This document shows, in pieces, positions 20,190 through 30,351 of a stretch of DNA of 64,000 nt (the first letter of the stretch is position 1; every line of letters starts with the position of its first letter). Location: the NCBI GenBank assembly GCA_026770025.1, contig JAMXDE010000018.1, forward strand, positions 62,001-126,000, in the 5' to 3' direction. The DNA is from Craspedostauros australis. Taxonomy: Eukaryota; Bacillariophyta; Bacillariophyceae; Mastogloiales; Achnanthaceae. A program made the position numbers and the translations under genes. The notes below the pieces were generated by a model. That model was given only the letters and a program-made list of their open reading frames with translations, did not search any database and had not been told where the DNA came from.

Positions 20190-22172
20190 TTAACGCCGCT
20201 TGCTTGCGACGCAGCTCTCAAGGCCAGCGAGGAAGTTCTCCATCGTTGGAACGTGATTGCTCGCGAGCATCTCGATGTCGCAGACGCATTGCTCTTCCAT
20301 CATCTTGCGTTGTGCCTGGGAAGTCCACTTGCGGCGCCTTTCGATGCTGCGCGCCACGAGTTTGCGTTGCGGGTGGGATGCAAGTGGCATAATGAGGTCG
20401 CCTTCTGGGTCGCAGCCTTGGCACTGCGCGTCGACGAGAAGCGTCGTCACGCCTGCACCAGAGGCGGCTCCATCGGTCACGACGGTTGCGGATCTCACGA
20501 GGTGGAATTCGCGATCGCAGGTAGTTGATTCTTGGAGGGTGTTGTAGACGGACCCGAAGCATTCCTCCAAGGCGCTGGCGTCGTCTGCAACGAAGTCGAT
20601 GCTGAGGCTGGCTTTGAACTCGGTGACAGGCTCATCTGAGCATGGCACATCAACCTGCTCTGCAATGAGCACGATGGATGCATCCTCGCCCAGCATCTCG
20701 TTCACGAGCTCAAGGACCTCCTCCTTGCCTGGAGCGCCCATGGTGACAGAGGGATCGGCTGCCGATCGGCTGCCGGTAGCGTCAGCGTCAGAGTCGTTCA
20801 CAGGGCAGAAGCAGGTGTCTTCTGGTATGTCCTCGGCTCCATCCGATGCAGTCGCCCCGTCCGTCTCCGAGAGAAACGTCTCGAAGAGAGCATTGAAGCG
20901 CACAGCATCGGCACCTTGTTCCGACAGTCTTCGTACATCATTGCCGAAGTAGAAGTAAGTGCCGCAGGTAATGCAATGGCCAATCCAGGAATACGACCAG
21001 TGGCAGTAATTGTTACTGCAGAACTCAACGTCATCGGAGTCGGCAAAAGTGATAGGAGCAAAGGATGGCGAAGGAATTGGGGCAATAGTCGGAGCGCGTG
21101 TTGGTGCAAGCGATGGAGTGGGGTCCCCGTCGAGACGTCGGCTGCCGTTGCCATCGCTGTTGCTCTTACTCTTGCTTGCGCTGTTCTTGCTGTTGTTTTC
21201 ACTGTTGCCGCCGCTGCCACTGTCCAAGTCGATGGTGAGAAGTTGTCGCTGCTTGGGGTCACAGAGGTGGGGGTTCAGCTCGTTCTTTTCGTTGTATGCC
21301 GCCATGAGGGCATGCCTGACCTTCTCTTGGAACGTCTTGGTCTGTACGATATCGTCATCCGCTCCCACGAGCTCGACGCGCATCCTGCCCCTGACTTCGC
21401 GGTCTTCTGCAGGGCTTGGTCCGGTCGCTGCGCTGGCAGCGGCGACGGCACCGAATGTGGCCGCGGGGGTGGCAGCCACCGTTGATGGCTGGGCGGTGCA
21501 TTGCTGACTGTAAGTGACCTGGGTGATCTCCTCCAGCGGAAGCTTCGACCCGTAGTCTTCCATCAGAGAAGTGATGAACTCGGCGCTTGTGAAGGTCGAT
21601 GTATGGCACATGCCGCCGGACACGAAGTGTCGCATGTAGAAGGTGAGATCGTCAAGACCGTCTTCCTTTCGGAAGAGGCCTGGGGCGCTGAGCATGTCGC
21701 CGTCGCCTCTGCTGCCTGCGGCATGGAGGTGTGTGCACCATGAAGAGCTGTACTCGCCTTTCAGCTCGATGACGTACGAGTATTCGAAGATGGGCGAATG
21801 GGTATCCTCTGCCATCGATGATGCGCCTTGCTTTGGGGCGATTCTGACGGATGTGATCTCGAAGGCGTTGAGAGATGCCATGGAGTTGTAGGCCTCCATG
21901 ATGTCGGTCTCCAACTTCGACAGAGTCCCGGCGGTTACTTTCATCTGCGTGCTCTTGGTGGTGACCAGAAAGGCAGACATGAACGAAGTTGATGTTGGGC
22001 TCTGGTCGAAGATGTTTTCGAGTGATTTCAGAGCACGTGTCAGCGACGATGACGATGGCGATGACGATGCAGATGCAAGCGATTCTGACGGTGCTGACAG
22101 TTTCGCCATCGTGCTGTGTGAGAGTTGGCCAAGGGCGACGAGCCCAAGCAAGGAGTGTGCCGCATACTTCAT
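20190..22172 (-). CDS. Secreted Cys-rich protein, paralog C of the module family
   Basis: The encoded protein is 660 aa in one exon, and it is the fullest member of the family. A signal peptide is followed by a Ser-rich stretch. Module motifs are MEAYNSMASLN (about 92-102), MAAYNEKNELNPHLCD (about 290-305) and SVYNTLQESTTCD (about 541-553). Module two follows LEEITQVTYSQQC. A low-complexity Ser/Asn/Lys linker and a Pro-Thr-Ala tract with APTRAPTIAP (about 320-375) come before HCITCGTYFYFGNDV, TCFCPVND, QCQGCDPEGD and a terminal CVCDIE...NFLAGLESCV. This order matches the genes at 10224-11681 and 16005-18144. Paired CxxC/CxC motifs suggest a disulfide-bonded extracellular protein, and the Pro-rich tract resembles cell-wall protein linkers. 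No known domain is recognised, so function is open. Confidence 0.75.
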   Translation of the reverse strand: MKYAAHSLLGLVALGQLSHSTMAKLSAPSESLASASSSPSSSSLTRALKSLENIFDQSPTSTSFMSAFLVTTKSTQMKVTAGTLSKLETDIMEAYNSMASLNAFEITSVRIAPKQGASSMAEDTHSPIFEYSYVIELKGEYSSSWCTHLHAAGSRGDGDMLSAPGLFRKEDGLDDLTFYMRHFVSGGMCHTSTFTSAEFITSLMEDYGSKLPLEEITQVTYSQQCTAQPSTVAATPAATFGAVAAASAATGPSPAEDREVRGRMRVELVGADDDIVQTKTFQEKVRHALMAAYNEKNELNPHLCDPKQRQLLTIDLDSGSGGNSENNSKNSASKSKSNSDGNGSRRLDGDPTPSLAPTRAPTIAPIPSPSFAPITFADSDDVEFCSNNYCHWSYSWIGHCITCGTYFYFGNDVRRLSEQGADAVRFNALFETFLSETDGATASDGAEDIPEDTCFCPVNDSDADATGSRSAADPSVTMGAPGKEEVLELVNEMLGEDASIVLIAEQVDVPCSDEPVTEFKASLSIDFVADDASALEECFGSVYNTLQESTTCDREFHLVRSATVVTDGAASGAGVTTLLVDAQCQGCDPEGDLIMPLASHPQRKLVARSIERRRKWTSQAQRKMMEEQCVCDIEMLASNHVPTMENFLAGLESCVASKRR

Positions 22173-23209
22173 GTTGGTTTGGTCGGTAAGTTCGAGTTTG
22201 GGTGATTGTGAGGTTTGGTTTGATTGCTGGTTTTGCTTCTGGTGAGTTTCTGTTTTTATGAGACGAGATGAGATGGCGATTGTCTCCGAAAGAAGTGTGG
22301 CTCCGACCCACGAGTGTGTTTCTCACCCCACGCAGCTCGGAGAAGCATCCGGGCCACCGCGCCCCCCTTTGCACTGTTCACCGAACAACATGTGTCGTCA
22401 GATGCACGGGGCATCCGTATCGTCTGATCACAAGGATGACGATGCAAGAGCATCCACCTCGCAGCAGACACGCGAGATTCGCATCCCGCAACTCGGCAGT
22501 TCGCATGGTTCAACATCCCAACACCGACACTCGCGCATCCAATTGCGGCACCAAGGATGCAGCAGAACAGGAACAGGGCAGAGAGATCGACTGTCACAAC
22601 TGCTGCGCCGACGATCAAAACAACACCGACAGGAGTGGCGCAAGAGAGGAGAAATAAACACAGTAGCAGAAACTTCTTCTCCATGAGTTGGAACAGCAGC
22701 TCGGAGGGTTGTTGTGGTGCGTGAGGACGCGTTGGTTGCAGTGGGAGGCGGAGCGTTTCTTCTTTTATGCTGGCGGCACAACAATTAGACGGAAATGAGT
22801 CTTGACGCCTCGGAAATTGTGACCGCCAGTATTCGCTGGCGTCTTTCCAAGGGCCTTGTTAAAAGTGTCAATCATGATATTAAATAACTGGATCACGAAC
22901 CCCATTGCTATTTTCGGCGGTGTTGGTTGAGCGTCTGAGTGTTCACTTTCACTTTTTGGAGCAACTACGCCATTCTGTTCGCAATCCAGGGAGGTTTGTA
23001 TCGTGTTGCTCCCGCCAACAAATGACCAATCGCTCACACAATACCTGTGCCACCGCCTACGGGTGCGGCATCGTGTCAAGCGTCTCGATGAGCGGGAGTT
23101 GAGAACGATTTGGCGACGCAGCGTCTCGTCTTGATGCGTCGCATGGTCGATGTGTTTGTTGCAGCAAAAGCGATAGATTTATTCTCGGAGTGGATGTGGT
23201 GGGGCAGAT

Positions 23210-23470
23210 GTGCCCCCACGGCTCGTGCAGTATCAGTGCAGGTCGTGCGGATACAGGAACAATCACTCCACTTCATGTCGGCCTGTGGCTTGTGCCTGGT
23301 GTGGCAAAAACAGGAACGAGCGCGAAGCTCGTGCGGGTGGCGCTTCACTGTTTCGGGCCAAGGGAATGAGGAACATCATCGACATCACCAAAGGCATCAT
23401 CGTCGTGACCATCGTGACCATTGTGGCTATCGTGACCGCCACGTCCGCCATCATACATACGAGCCATTAG
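23210..23470 (+). CDS. Possible last exon of a small zinc-ribbon protein with C-terminal membrane segment
   Basis: The frame reads YQCRSCGYRNNHSTSC, then CAWCGKNR, a polar linker, then a 20-plus residue hydrophobic stretch rich in Ile/Val/Thr directly before the stop. Two CxxC pairs could bind one zinc, and the tail could anchor the protein in a membrane. There is no good ATG in frame, so an upstream exon is needed; a CAG acceptor just before TATCAG would start the exon at Y-Q-C. The overlapping +1 frame is longer but His/Arg-rich and looks like a shadow. Identity unknown. Confidence 0.3.
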   Translation: MPPRLVQYQCRSCGYRNNHSTSCRPVACAWCGKNRNEREARAGGASLFRAKGMRNIIDITKGIIVVTIVTIVAIVTATSAIIHTSH

Positions 23471-24709
23471 TACGGGTTCGAACACATACCCACCCACATC
23501 AACGACCTCCCACCAACAACCAACTCATCATCACTGGTTTCGCTGTCGTGGTCGACAATACAAACGAGCACAAGGCAAAAGGGGAGGTAAGCATGTTGAA
23601 CACACTCCCCGCCATCAATCGTGACGAAGCGTACAGATCAGCGACTGACAACTTTGTCAAACCTGCCCATGGTATTTCTCCTGACTTCGACATCTTGGCG
23701 CCGCGTCGCCGACAAGCGTGCAAAGTCACAGGACCCTGCCCGCATCGGAACTCTGCTCGGCGATCCTGATCCTTCTTCCCACTTTATTTCTGATCGTGGT
23801 GCTGGATGGGAACATCTCGTCTCCGATCCGTCTCTCCTCTGGCTCGTAGTTCCAACGAAAACAGCCAGGGAGACAGCTTCCTGGATGCATGATGCGCGGA
23901 GAATTCGTGTTCGTGTTCGTGTATGTTAGATCATGTTTACTGGCTCCGCCTCCGCGGATGGTCTTGGATGGTTCATGACCAGTCATTGACGTCGTTCCTC
24001 GCCGTTCTCTGTTTCCTTCACGGCTGTCTGATGTTCCGCCAAGCGAAAGGTCGTGCACCAAGAACAAGACGAACGTCTCAAACCAAGGGGGAACAGAACA
24101 CAGCTATACGCGCGAAGCCACATCGCCAACACCTGGGTGGTGTCTGCTGCGCTCACAAAGTGCAAGTGCACGTTCCACACATGGACACAAGCTATTCTGT
24201 TGCCGAATGGAATAGGCCAAGAGTCAAATCACCACCAGCAGCAACCACAGCAGGACTGAAACAATGGAGGAAGAACATGAAATCTTGAAACCATCACTGA
24301 ATTGTGCCCATGATCAGCTGTCGCGCTCTTGGTTGGATGCCTCCGGTCCTGTACTCGTAAGTATAATAGGTCGTAGTTGTGGCCATCGGCGACTGGCAGA
24401 GTCGATGGCCGGCTGGTAGCATTCCATTGAGAGGCTTTGTTGGCGCCGGCATTCGCAATCGCTCACCGAATGCATCATGATGATGGCACCGAGGCTGGGA
24501 ATTTATTGGCAGCGTCTCAAAATCAGAACGAAAGAAGCAAGGTCTTTCAGCTTGAATCAGAAGTCCGGGACGCAAGCGATTGAATAAGCCATGCAAGACC
24601 ATCGGATCCGATCGAACATCTTGCAGACAGACACGGTTTTGTATCTAGGTAGTGCTCCACCAGCTCTACCGGCTCTGCCTACTCTGCATGCTCTGCGCGC
24701 TCGTGCGCC

Positions 24710-24737
24710 TACTCGTACTCGTACTCGTACTCGTACA
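24710..24737. repeat. TACTCG hexanucleotide array
   Basis: About four and a half copies of TACTCG. The same hexamer recurs singly at many intergenic sites in this window (see findings). Confidence 0.8.
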
Positions 24738-25952
24738 AATGGTTAGTACGATATCATCTTTGGTCTTGCTTGTCGAGAGAGGTAGCTTTCCTGGCGTTCG
24801 TTTTGGAGCCACAACCGCAGAGAAACACAGTTTGCGCTACTCTGGAGCGAAGAGCAACTGGACGAGTACAAGCACGAGTACTACCATACCACATGCTCCA
24901 CCCTGTATGCATTCATGGTCATGAAAAAAGGCGCGCAACCAAAAGCGCGCTATCGAAGCAAATGGATCGTCACAGATCGTGATGATCAGCGACTCGGCCG
25001 TTCGTGGTCTGGGAGCATTTGACGCCCATGAGTATTCGCACTCGAACTCGCAGGTGTGGTGAAGCTCCTGCCTCGTGCTGCCGCGCTGTGCTTACCTCAT
25101 CGCCTTGGCGATTCTTAGCAAAACGCGACTGCTGTCCTCTCCCTCTCTTCTCGTAGAGCACATGTTTCATCCTTCTCATTTTCCCAGACGCCACAGGTAG
25201 AGACGGTGGCAGCAGCCGCGAGCATCTTCTGGATGAGATGAGATGCCAGCCGCGCGAAGGTCTTGGATACGATCAGGTGTGGTCTTGCATCCCTGCGACT
25301 ACGACTATTCCACTTCTTGCGAGGCAGGATAGTCGTAGGCATGTCACGCGACTCTTTGGAGCATTCGGATGCACAGCAGAGTAACCTTCAATACGCAAGA
25401 GCGTTTCGGCGTGGCCCATTCTCTCTCTCCATGATCCTTGGTGCCGTCTACAGTCTTTGGTGCCAGCTACGGTCCTTATCCGAACTGTTCGAAAAGAAGT
25501 CCAAGGTGGATGAGAGGTCGGAAAGATCAGCCAGATGCCGTGATGATGGATTCGCAAGATCCTTCTGGTCACTGTACCTATGGCAGGTATGGGCACCAAG
25601 ACCCCTTCTTCGTCCGCTGTTGCCTTCCTACTTGTGATGTTATTGATGTAGTTGGCGCGAAACCGATTCAAAGTGCAGATGGATCGTCCGGCTGCGAAGG
25701 ATGCCCGCAGCATGCCTCACTCCATTCCACTCTGCCATACCAAGAGGCGCATCGCAGCAGCGCGATCAACTGCATGTGCGAGTATGCAGTCGCATGGATG
25801 TCGCCGCGACCTGGTTGCGAATGCCAGATACGGCGCCATCCACGAAGAATATGTTGTCTATCTTGGTTTGCATAGGCGCTTTGTAGTTGTATTCGATTGA
25901 GTCGAAGTGTCCCATTGTGCATCACCAACCCACACCAAACGCACCACCCAAA

Positions 25953-27113
25953 ATGATGGCGACAATGGCAGACGGCGAAGAGCGAAAACAAGCGTCAACG
26001 GCATCAGACAACCTGACGATCCCATGCGCTTTGACAAGACACATTCCACCTACGCTCCGCTGTAATCCATTGCACTGCATTCCGCTGCAGTGTACACGTG
26101 ATACGCTGCTGCCCGACGAAACGATGAACAACACGAACAGCGGCAGCAGCCCGTATGGCAGCGGCGGAAGCCATGGCAACAACAACTCGTACTTGAACAC
26201 ATCGCAAGGGAACAGCTATGGTGGCGAGAGGGAGGAGCTCGCTCATGCTGTTGGAGGCACGCAGAGCTATCCTCACCATGGCCAGCAGCAGCAACAACAA
26301 CAACAGCAGCAGCAGTTCTATCAACATCATCAACAGCATCCACCGCCGCAGCAGAGCTGGCTGCTGCCAAACTGGCAGATGCTGACGGAGCATTCGACTG
26401 GACGCCACTATTACTTCAATTCGATCACCAGTGAGACGACGTGGGAAGCACCCATCAACAGGACTGCCACGCCAGCTGAGGTCAATACGCAACCGCCGCC
26501 ATACCGGCATCCATACCAACAGCAGCAGCAGCCGGCATACTCGCAGCCAGCAACATCAACATCTGGATACCAACACCATGCGCCGATGCCACACGGAAAC
26601 TCTCATGCCCAGAAGCATCAGCAGCAGCAGCAGCAGCAGCATAATCAAGCGCCATCAGTGTCGCTGCAGCCATCGTTGCATTCGTCCTACCCGAATTCGA
26701 CCTCCAGAACTCCACCATCGACCGCATTACCAACAACAGAAGCAGCGGCGGTGGCGGCGGCACCAACGGCGACATCATCTGCACCCATGTTTACTCCTGC
26801 GCCATTGGCGGCAATACCGCATGCATCATCGGCGCCACCGCTGATGCCGGTTTCGCTCGTTCACAAGGCTCGCAACGCTTGCAACCGCTTGGCCGCTTGG
26901 CCGCAAGGCGATTCCCAAAGGGCGATGCAGGCAGAAGTGCAATCATTGACGGCAGGCCAAGTTGCCGATCTGTGCTACCTTCAAAAGCGACAAAATGACG
27001 AGCCGTACGATGCGATCCGGCCATTCGCGATGACGACCATGAATCGTCCACCAATCGAGCCAGGTCGCATTGATCAGCGCATGGTCCAGCTAGAGCAGGA
27101 ACTTGCAATGTAG
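25953..27113 (+). CDS. WW-domain protein with Gln-rich flanks
   Basis: The encoded protein is 386 aa. A single WW domain (about residues 136-168) has its first Trp in LPNWQML, the turn HSTGRHYYFN and a final TTWEAP, so both signature Trp and the Tyr-Tyr pair are present. It should bind Pro-rich ligands. On both sides are poly-Gln and Pro/His-rich tracts, then an Ala/Pro/Thr-rich linker, and a C-terminal helical part rich in Arg/Gln/Leu (KARNACNRLAAWP, then VADLCYLQKR) with no family I recognise. Such proteins are often transcription or splicing factors, but nothing here proves it. The start is ambiguous: the ATG at 25953 opens the frame, but the first 57 codons look like leader and the ATG at 26124 (MNNTNSGS) may be the true one. 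Confidence 0.65.
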   Translation: MMATMADGEERKQASTASDNLTIPCALTRHIPPTLRCNPLHCIPLQCTRDTLLPDETMNNTNSGSSPYGSGGSHGNNNSYLNTSQGNSYGGEREELAHAVGGTQSYPHHGQQQQQQQQQQQFYQHHQQHPPPQQSWLLPNWQMLTEHSTGRHYYFNSITSETTWEAPINRTATPAEVNTQPPPYRHPYQQQQQPAYSQPATSTSGYQHHAPMPHGNSHAQKHQQQQQQQHNQAPSVSLQPSLHSSYPNSTSRTPPSTALPTTEAAAVAAAPTATSSAPMFTPAPLAAIPHASSAPPLMPVSLVHKARNACNRLAAWPQGDSQRAMQAEVQSLTAGQVADLCYLQKRQNDEPYDAIRPFAMTTMNRPPIEPGRIDQRMVQLEQELAM

Positions 27114-28015
27114 ACGAATGCTTGATGCGTGTTCTGCGATTTCTCTTGCTCTGTCATGAAGCATGGTATCTCTGCGTGTCTGTCTACCGGTCAGTCTGCC
27201 TGTCTACCTGTCTGTCTTCCTGATGTGTGCTGTGCACTTGTCTGTCTATTTTCGCCATGATCCAAAAACAGACAAACTGTCTGTCAAGTCAAGTCAGTTT
27301 ATGAATGGCTGTATGTTTGTAACCGGTCATCCATTTACTGATCACGTTTGTCCAATGGAAACTTGCGAGCTCTTTCATGAAGGACATGCTTGAACAACAC
27401 GGTTTGGCATCTTTCAGTCTTGTGAATTCGTGTGTGGTCTGTCAGCCGTCAGAAGTTGTTGTCTGCTATCCCTATCATTTTTGTATTGTGATCAACCAAT
27501 TTACACTAAAACAGTGAATATTGTCGGCTTGACGTTAGGGAGTTTCGCTCATTTCAAGACAATCGTCAGTCAGGACAAAGAAGGATGGCTCGTGGCCATC
27601 GCATTCCCATCAATCATCAATCGTCGACTGACGCAACGCGCCACACACTCACACTCACATCAATTGATCCATGATGTGTGTGGCTGAGTCTTCTCGTTGA
27701 TGATGGGTGTTGTTGCTGACTGTGGCTGGAGGATTGGTTGTTGACGTTTGATGCCCTGGCGATCTGTCTTTCGTGTGTCTTGGACGACTCCCTCAAGAAG
27801 AGTGAGAGGAAAGAAGCCAGGATTTCCTCTTCCATCATCATCGAACCAGCCTTCAATCACAGCAATAGCGACAACAGCAATTGAAGAGACAAAGCAAGTC
27901 AAGTTCCATCAGCATTGTATAATACCTTGCATTCACAACACACATCCATCCATCCATCCACCCCCCGAACGTTCCTCTGTACTATTCCGTACCCATACCC
28001 CCAACGAATTGCACA
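27114..28015. other. 0.9-kb gap after the WW gene
   Basis: CTGTCTGTCTACC-type repeats at 27175-27250 form the WW gene's likely 3' untranslated region. Nothing coding is recognised. The last bases include CATCCATCCATCC just before the next gene. Confidence 0.4.
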
Positions 28016-28583
28016 ATGAAGCTCGCCAGCACCCTCGCCTTCTCCGCCTTCGTCGCAACCGCACATGCCTTCGGACCAGCCCAGCCGCTGCGCACCAACG
28101 TCGTCAACAATGGTGGCTCCCTGCAGATGAACGTCGGCAAGAATGATCTCATGCGCCGCCAGCGACTCAACCAGAAGCTGCAGGATGCCGGGAACAACCG
28201 CTCCAAGGAGAGCGTCGAGACCATCCTCCTCACCACCGAGACTTCCGAAATGATCAAGAAGTGCCAATGGAAGCTGCGCAAGTACATGATCCGCAAGGTC
28301 AGGCAGCAGGCGTACGCCGTCGGTGCCGAGATCGATCCCAACTTTGGAGTTCCGTGAGTTCATCATCATGCCATTTGCCATTGCTGCAATGGCTGCAACG
28401 GCATGAGATTGTTGCGTTTCGCTGTGACGGTCGCTGTATGTTGTTCACTGTTTGACCACACTTTTCGTCAAATCCGTGTGGACATGCATATCATTGAGCA
28501 TTCGAATAGAAAGATCTGTGGAAAATCAATTCCATTGAGTGGGCACATCCTTACGCAGGTCGGGATGGAATATGCAGCCATGA
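28016..28583 (+). CDS. Small plastid-targeted protein of unknown function (2 exons: 28016-28353, 28559-28583)
   Basis: The predicted protein is 120 aa. MKLASTLAFSAFVATAHA is a signal peptide and cleavage would expose FGPAQPL, the Phe-led transit signature of secondary red plastids, so plastid import is inferred. The mature part is basic and helical (KKCQWKLRKYMIRKVRQQ) and ends EIDPNFGVP. Unspliced, the frame stops at a TGA inside the donor CC|GTGAGT. With acceptor TTACGCAG at 28551-28558 the phase closes (CC|G) and adds SGWNMQP before TGA at 28581. The second coding exon is thus only 25 bases. I do not recognise the family; a small thylakoid or ribosome-associated protein is possible. Confidence 0.6.
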
Positions 28584-29208
28584 TTGGGGTTGCGATTAGA
28601 GCCACCTATCGCACCGGAAATGGGAGATAACTATCTCACGTCTTGCGGGAGGTGGAGCTCCACTCATTCTGTGTGAATACTTGCATGGACGATGCCAACG
28701 AAAATGGAGTGGAATGGAACGAAATGTCAAGGAATGCAATCTACTACTCTACAATGCTCTTTCGCGGTCCAAATCTCGATCTGATGCTTCCCTGGATTCA
28801 TGCAGAATGAGAATGAAGCAGGCAGCGCATGACAGAACGGCCCATGTGATACAATCGCTTACCTCTCATGTCGCATGCATCATCTAACACTTTGGAAAAC
28901 ATGTTGATCTTCGCGCCATGTCATGTCATGCCCATCCGATCATTTCATTTCATTTTTGCATGATACAACCATGCAAAACATGAAATGAATTGACGCTCTC
29001 TTCGGTCTGGCAAACTATTCATGATTGGTCATTTTTGCACAACATGAAATGGAACAAAATTGACACTCAAATGTTCGATGAATCATTGCGACGACGACGC
29101 ATTAACGCTCATTCATTATCATCGCCACCGCGCTCGACACCGATAAACGCACGAATCATCATATGCACGGTTCCACTAAAATGCAATCGAACAACACGCC
29201 ACCATACA
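28584..29208. other. Gap upstream of EF-Ts
   Basis: It holds the inverted repeat at 28946-28987 (separate entry) and a related half-copy TTGCACAACATGAAATG at 29034-29050. The open frame of EF-Ts extends back through 28990 without a convincing start, so leader or an extra first exon may lie here. Confidence 0.4.
28946..28987. repeat. Near-perfect 17/18-base inverted repeat (hairpin/cruciform)
   Basis: The left arm CATTTCATTTTTGCATG and right arm CATGCAAAACATGAAATG are complementary over about 17 bases with one mismatch or bulge, separated by the 7-base loop ATACAAC. It lies about 220 bases upstream of the EF-Ts start. Confidence 0.8.
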
Positions 29209-30351
29209 ATGCTTTGCAATACTATACACAACAGATTGACCACGGAGGAGCGCAAGGTCGTCGAGATGGCGGCCGGTGCCACCGCCGCAACCGCACGTGC
29301 CGCCCACTGGAAGGAGTTCGCTGAGAACATCGTCAAGAACAAGGAGGCCCGCGTCGCCCGCAAGGAGGCCAAGCGCGCCCGCCATGCTGCCCGTGCGCCC
29401 CCAGCAAAGGAGGCCGCTGCTCCAGCTCCAGCCGCCGAGGAGGCCCCAGCTGCTGCTGCCCCAGCTCCAGCCGCCGGTGGTGCTGTGACACCAGCCACCA
29501 TCAAGCAGCTGCGTGATGCCACCGGCGCCGGTATGATGGACTGCAAGAAGGCCCTCATCGAGAACGATGGTGACCAGGAGTCTGCCGCCGAATTCCTTCG
29601 CAAGAAGGGACTCGCCAAGGCCGACAAGAAGGCTGCGCGCGTTGCCGCCGAAGGTAAGATCGCCGTCTCCAGCAAGGATGGAAAGACCGTCATGGTCGAG
29701 GTCAACTGCGAGACCGACTTCGTCGGCAAGGACGCCACTTTCCTTGGCTTCTGCGATACCGTCGCCGGTGCCGCCGCTGGCATGGAGGGTGATTCCGTCG
29801 AGGGCCTCATGGAGCAGGAGGTCGATGGTGCCTCCATCGAGGCCACTCGCCAGGCCCTCGTCGCCAAGATCGGCGAAAACATCCAGGTGCGCCGCGTGTC
29901 CTCAAGAGGAGGATCGGGCACAACCGTCGGTGCCTACGTCCACATGAACCGCATCGGAGTCCTCGTCGAGGTCGAGGGAGGAAACGAGCAGCTCTGCACA
30001 GACATCGCCATGCACGTCGCCGCCATGAACCCACCATACGCTGTGCCAGAGGAAGTCCCGCAGGACGTGCTCGAGAACGAGAAGCGCATCCTCAGCGAGC
30101 AGGCCCTGGAGTCCGGCAAGCCAGCAAACATCGTGGAGAAGATGGTCGAGGGACGCATCCGAAAATACCTCGAGGAGATCTGCCTCGTCAGCCAGACATA
30201 CGTCAAGGACGGTGACAAGACCGTGGCCGAGCTGCTGAAGCAGAACGATGCCAAGATGGTCGGATTCACCCGTCTTGCTGTCGGTGAGGGTATCGAGAAG
30301 AAGGAGGATGACTTTGCCGCAGAGGTCGCCAAGATGGCCGGTGGAAACTAA
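29209..30351 (+). CDS. tsf: Translation elongation factor Ts (organellar type)
   Basis: The protein is 380 aa from the chosen ATG. EF-Ts recharges EF-Tu by expelling GDP. The UBA-like N-domain reads ATIKQLRDATGAGMMDCKKAL and ...EFLRKKGLAKADKKAARVAAEG, both near-invariant in EF-Ts. The core carries VEVNCETDFV (the Phe/Asp-containing contact loop with EF-Tu), and the second core half ends KYLEEICLVSQTYVKD. Ahead of these lies an unusual 75-residue N-terminus: a charged Lys/Arg/Glu helix, then an Ala/Pro-rich linker. The bacterial-type body implies plastid or mitochondrion, but I see no clean signal plus Phe transit motif. The start is uncertain (ATGs at 29209 and 29266, or an upstream exon joined at the CAACAG near 29234). 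Confidence 0.88.
   Translation: MLCNTIHNRLTTEERKVVEMAAGATAATARAAHWKEFAENIVKNKEARVARKEAKRARHAARAPPAKEAAAPAPAAEEAPAAAAPAPAAGGAVTPATIKQLRDATGAGMMDCKKALIENDGDQESAAEFLRKKGLAKADKKAARVAAEGKIAVSSKDGKTVMVEVNCETDFVGKDATFLGFCDTVAGAAAGMEGDSVEGLMEQEVDGASIEATRQALVAKIGENIQVRRVSSRGGSGTTVGAYVHMNRIGVLVEVEGGNEQLCTDIAMHVAAMNPPYAVPEEVPQDVLENEKRILSEQALESGKPANIVEKMVEGRIRKYLEEICLVSQTYVKDGDKTVAELLKQNDAKMVGFTRLAVGEGIEKKEDDFAAEVAKMAGGN

Larger units (their letters stand above)
22173..25952. other. 3.8-kb gene-poor stretch
   Basis: A minus-strand frame at 22256-22684 starts with a hydrophobic MEKKFLLLCLFLLSC-like peptide, but the rest looks random and the plus strand is open too. A possible zinc-ribbon exon at 23210-23470 is listed separately. 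A 10-base inverted repeat CTACGACTAT...ATAGTCGTAG lies at 25299-25338. Otherwise only unsupported frames. Confidence 0.35.

Noticed and set aside
22256-22684. Minus-strand frame with signal-like hydrophobic start
   Set aside because: The remainder is random-looking, the plus strand is also open throughout, and no splice partner is seen.
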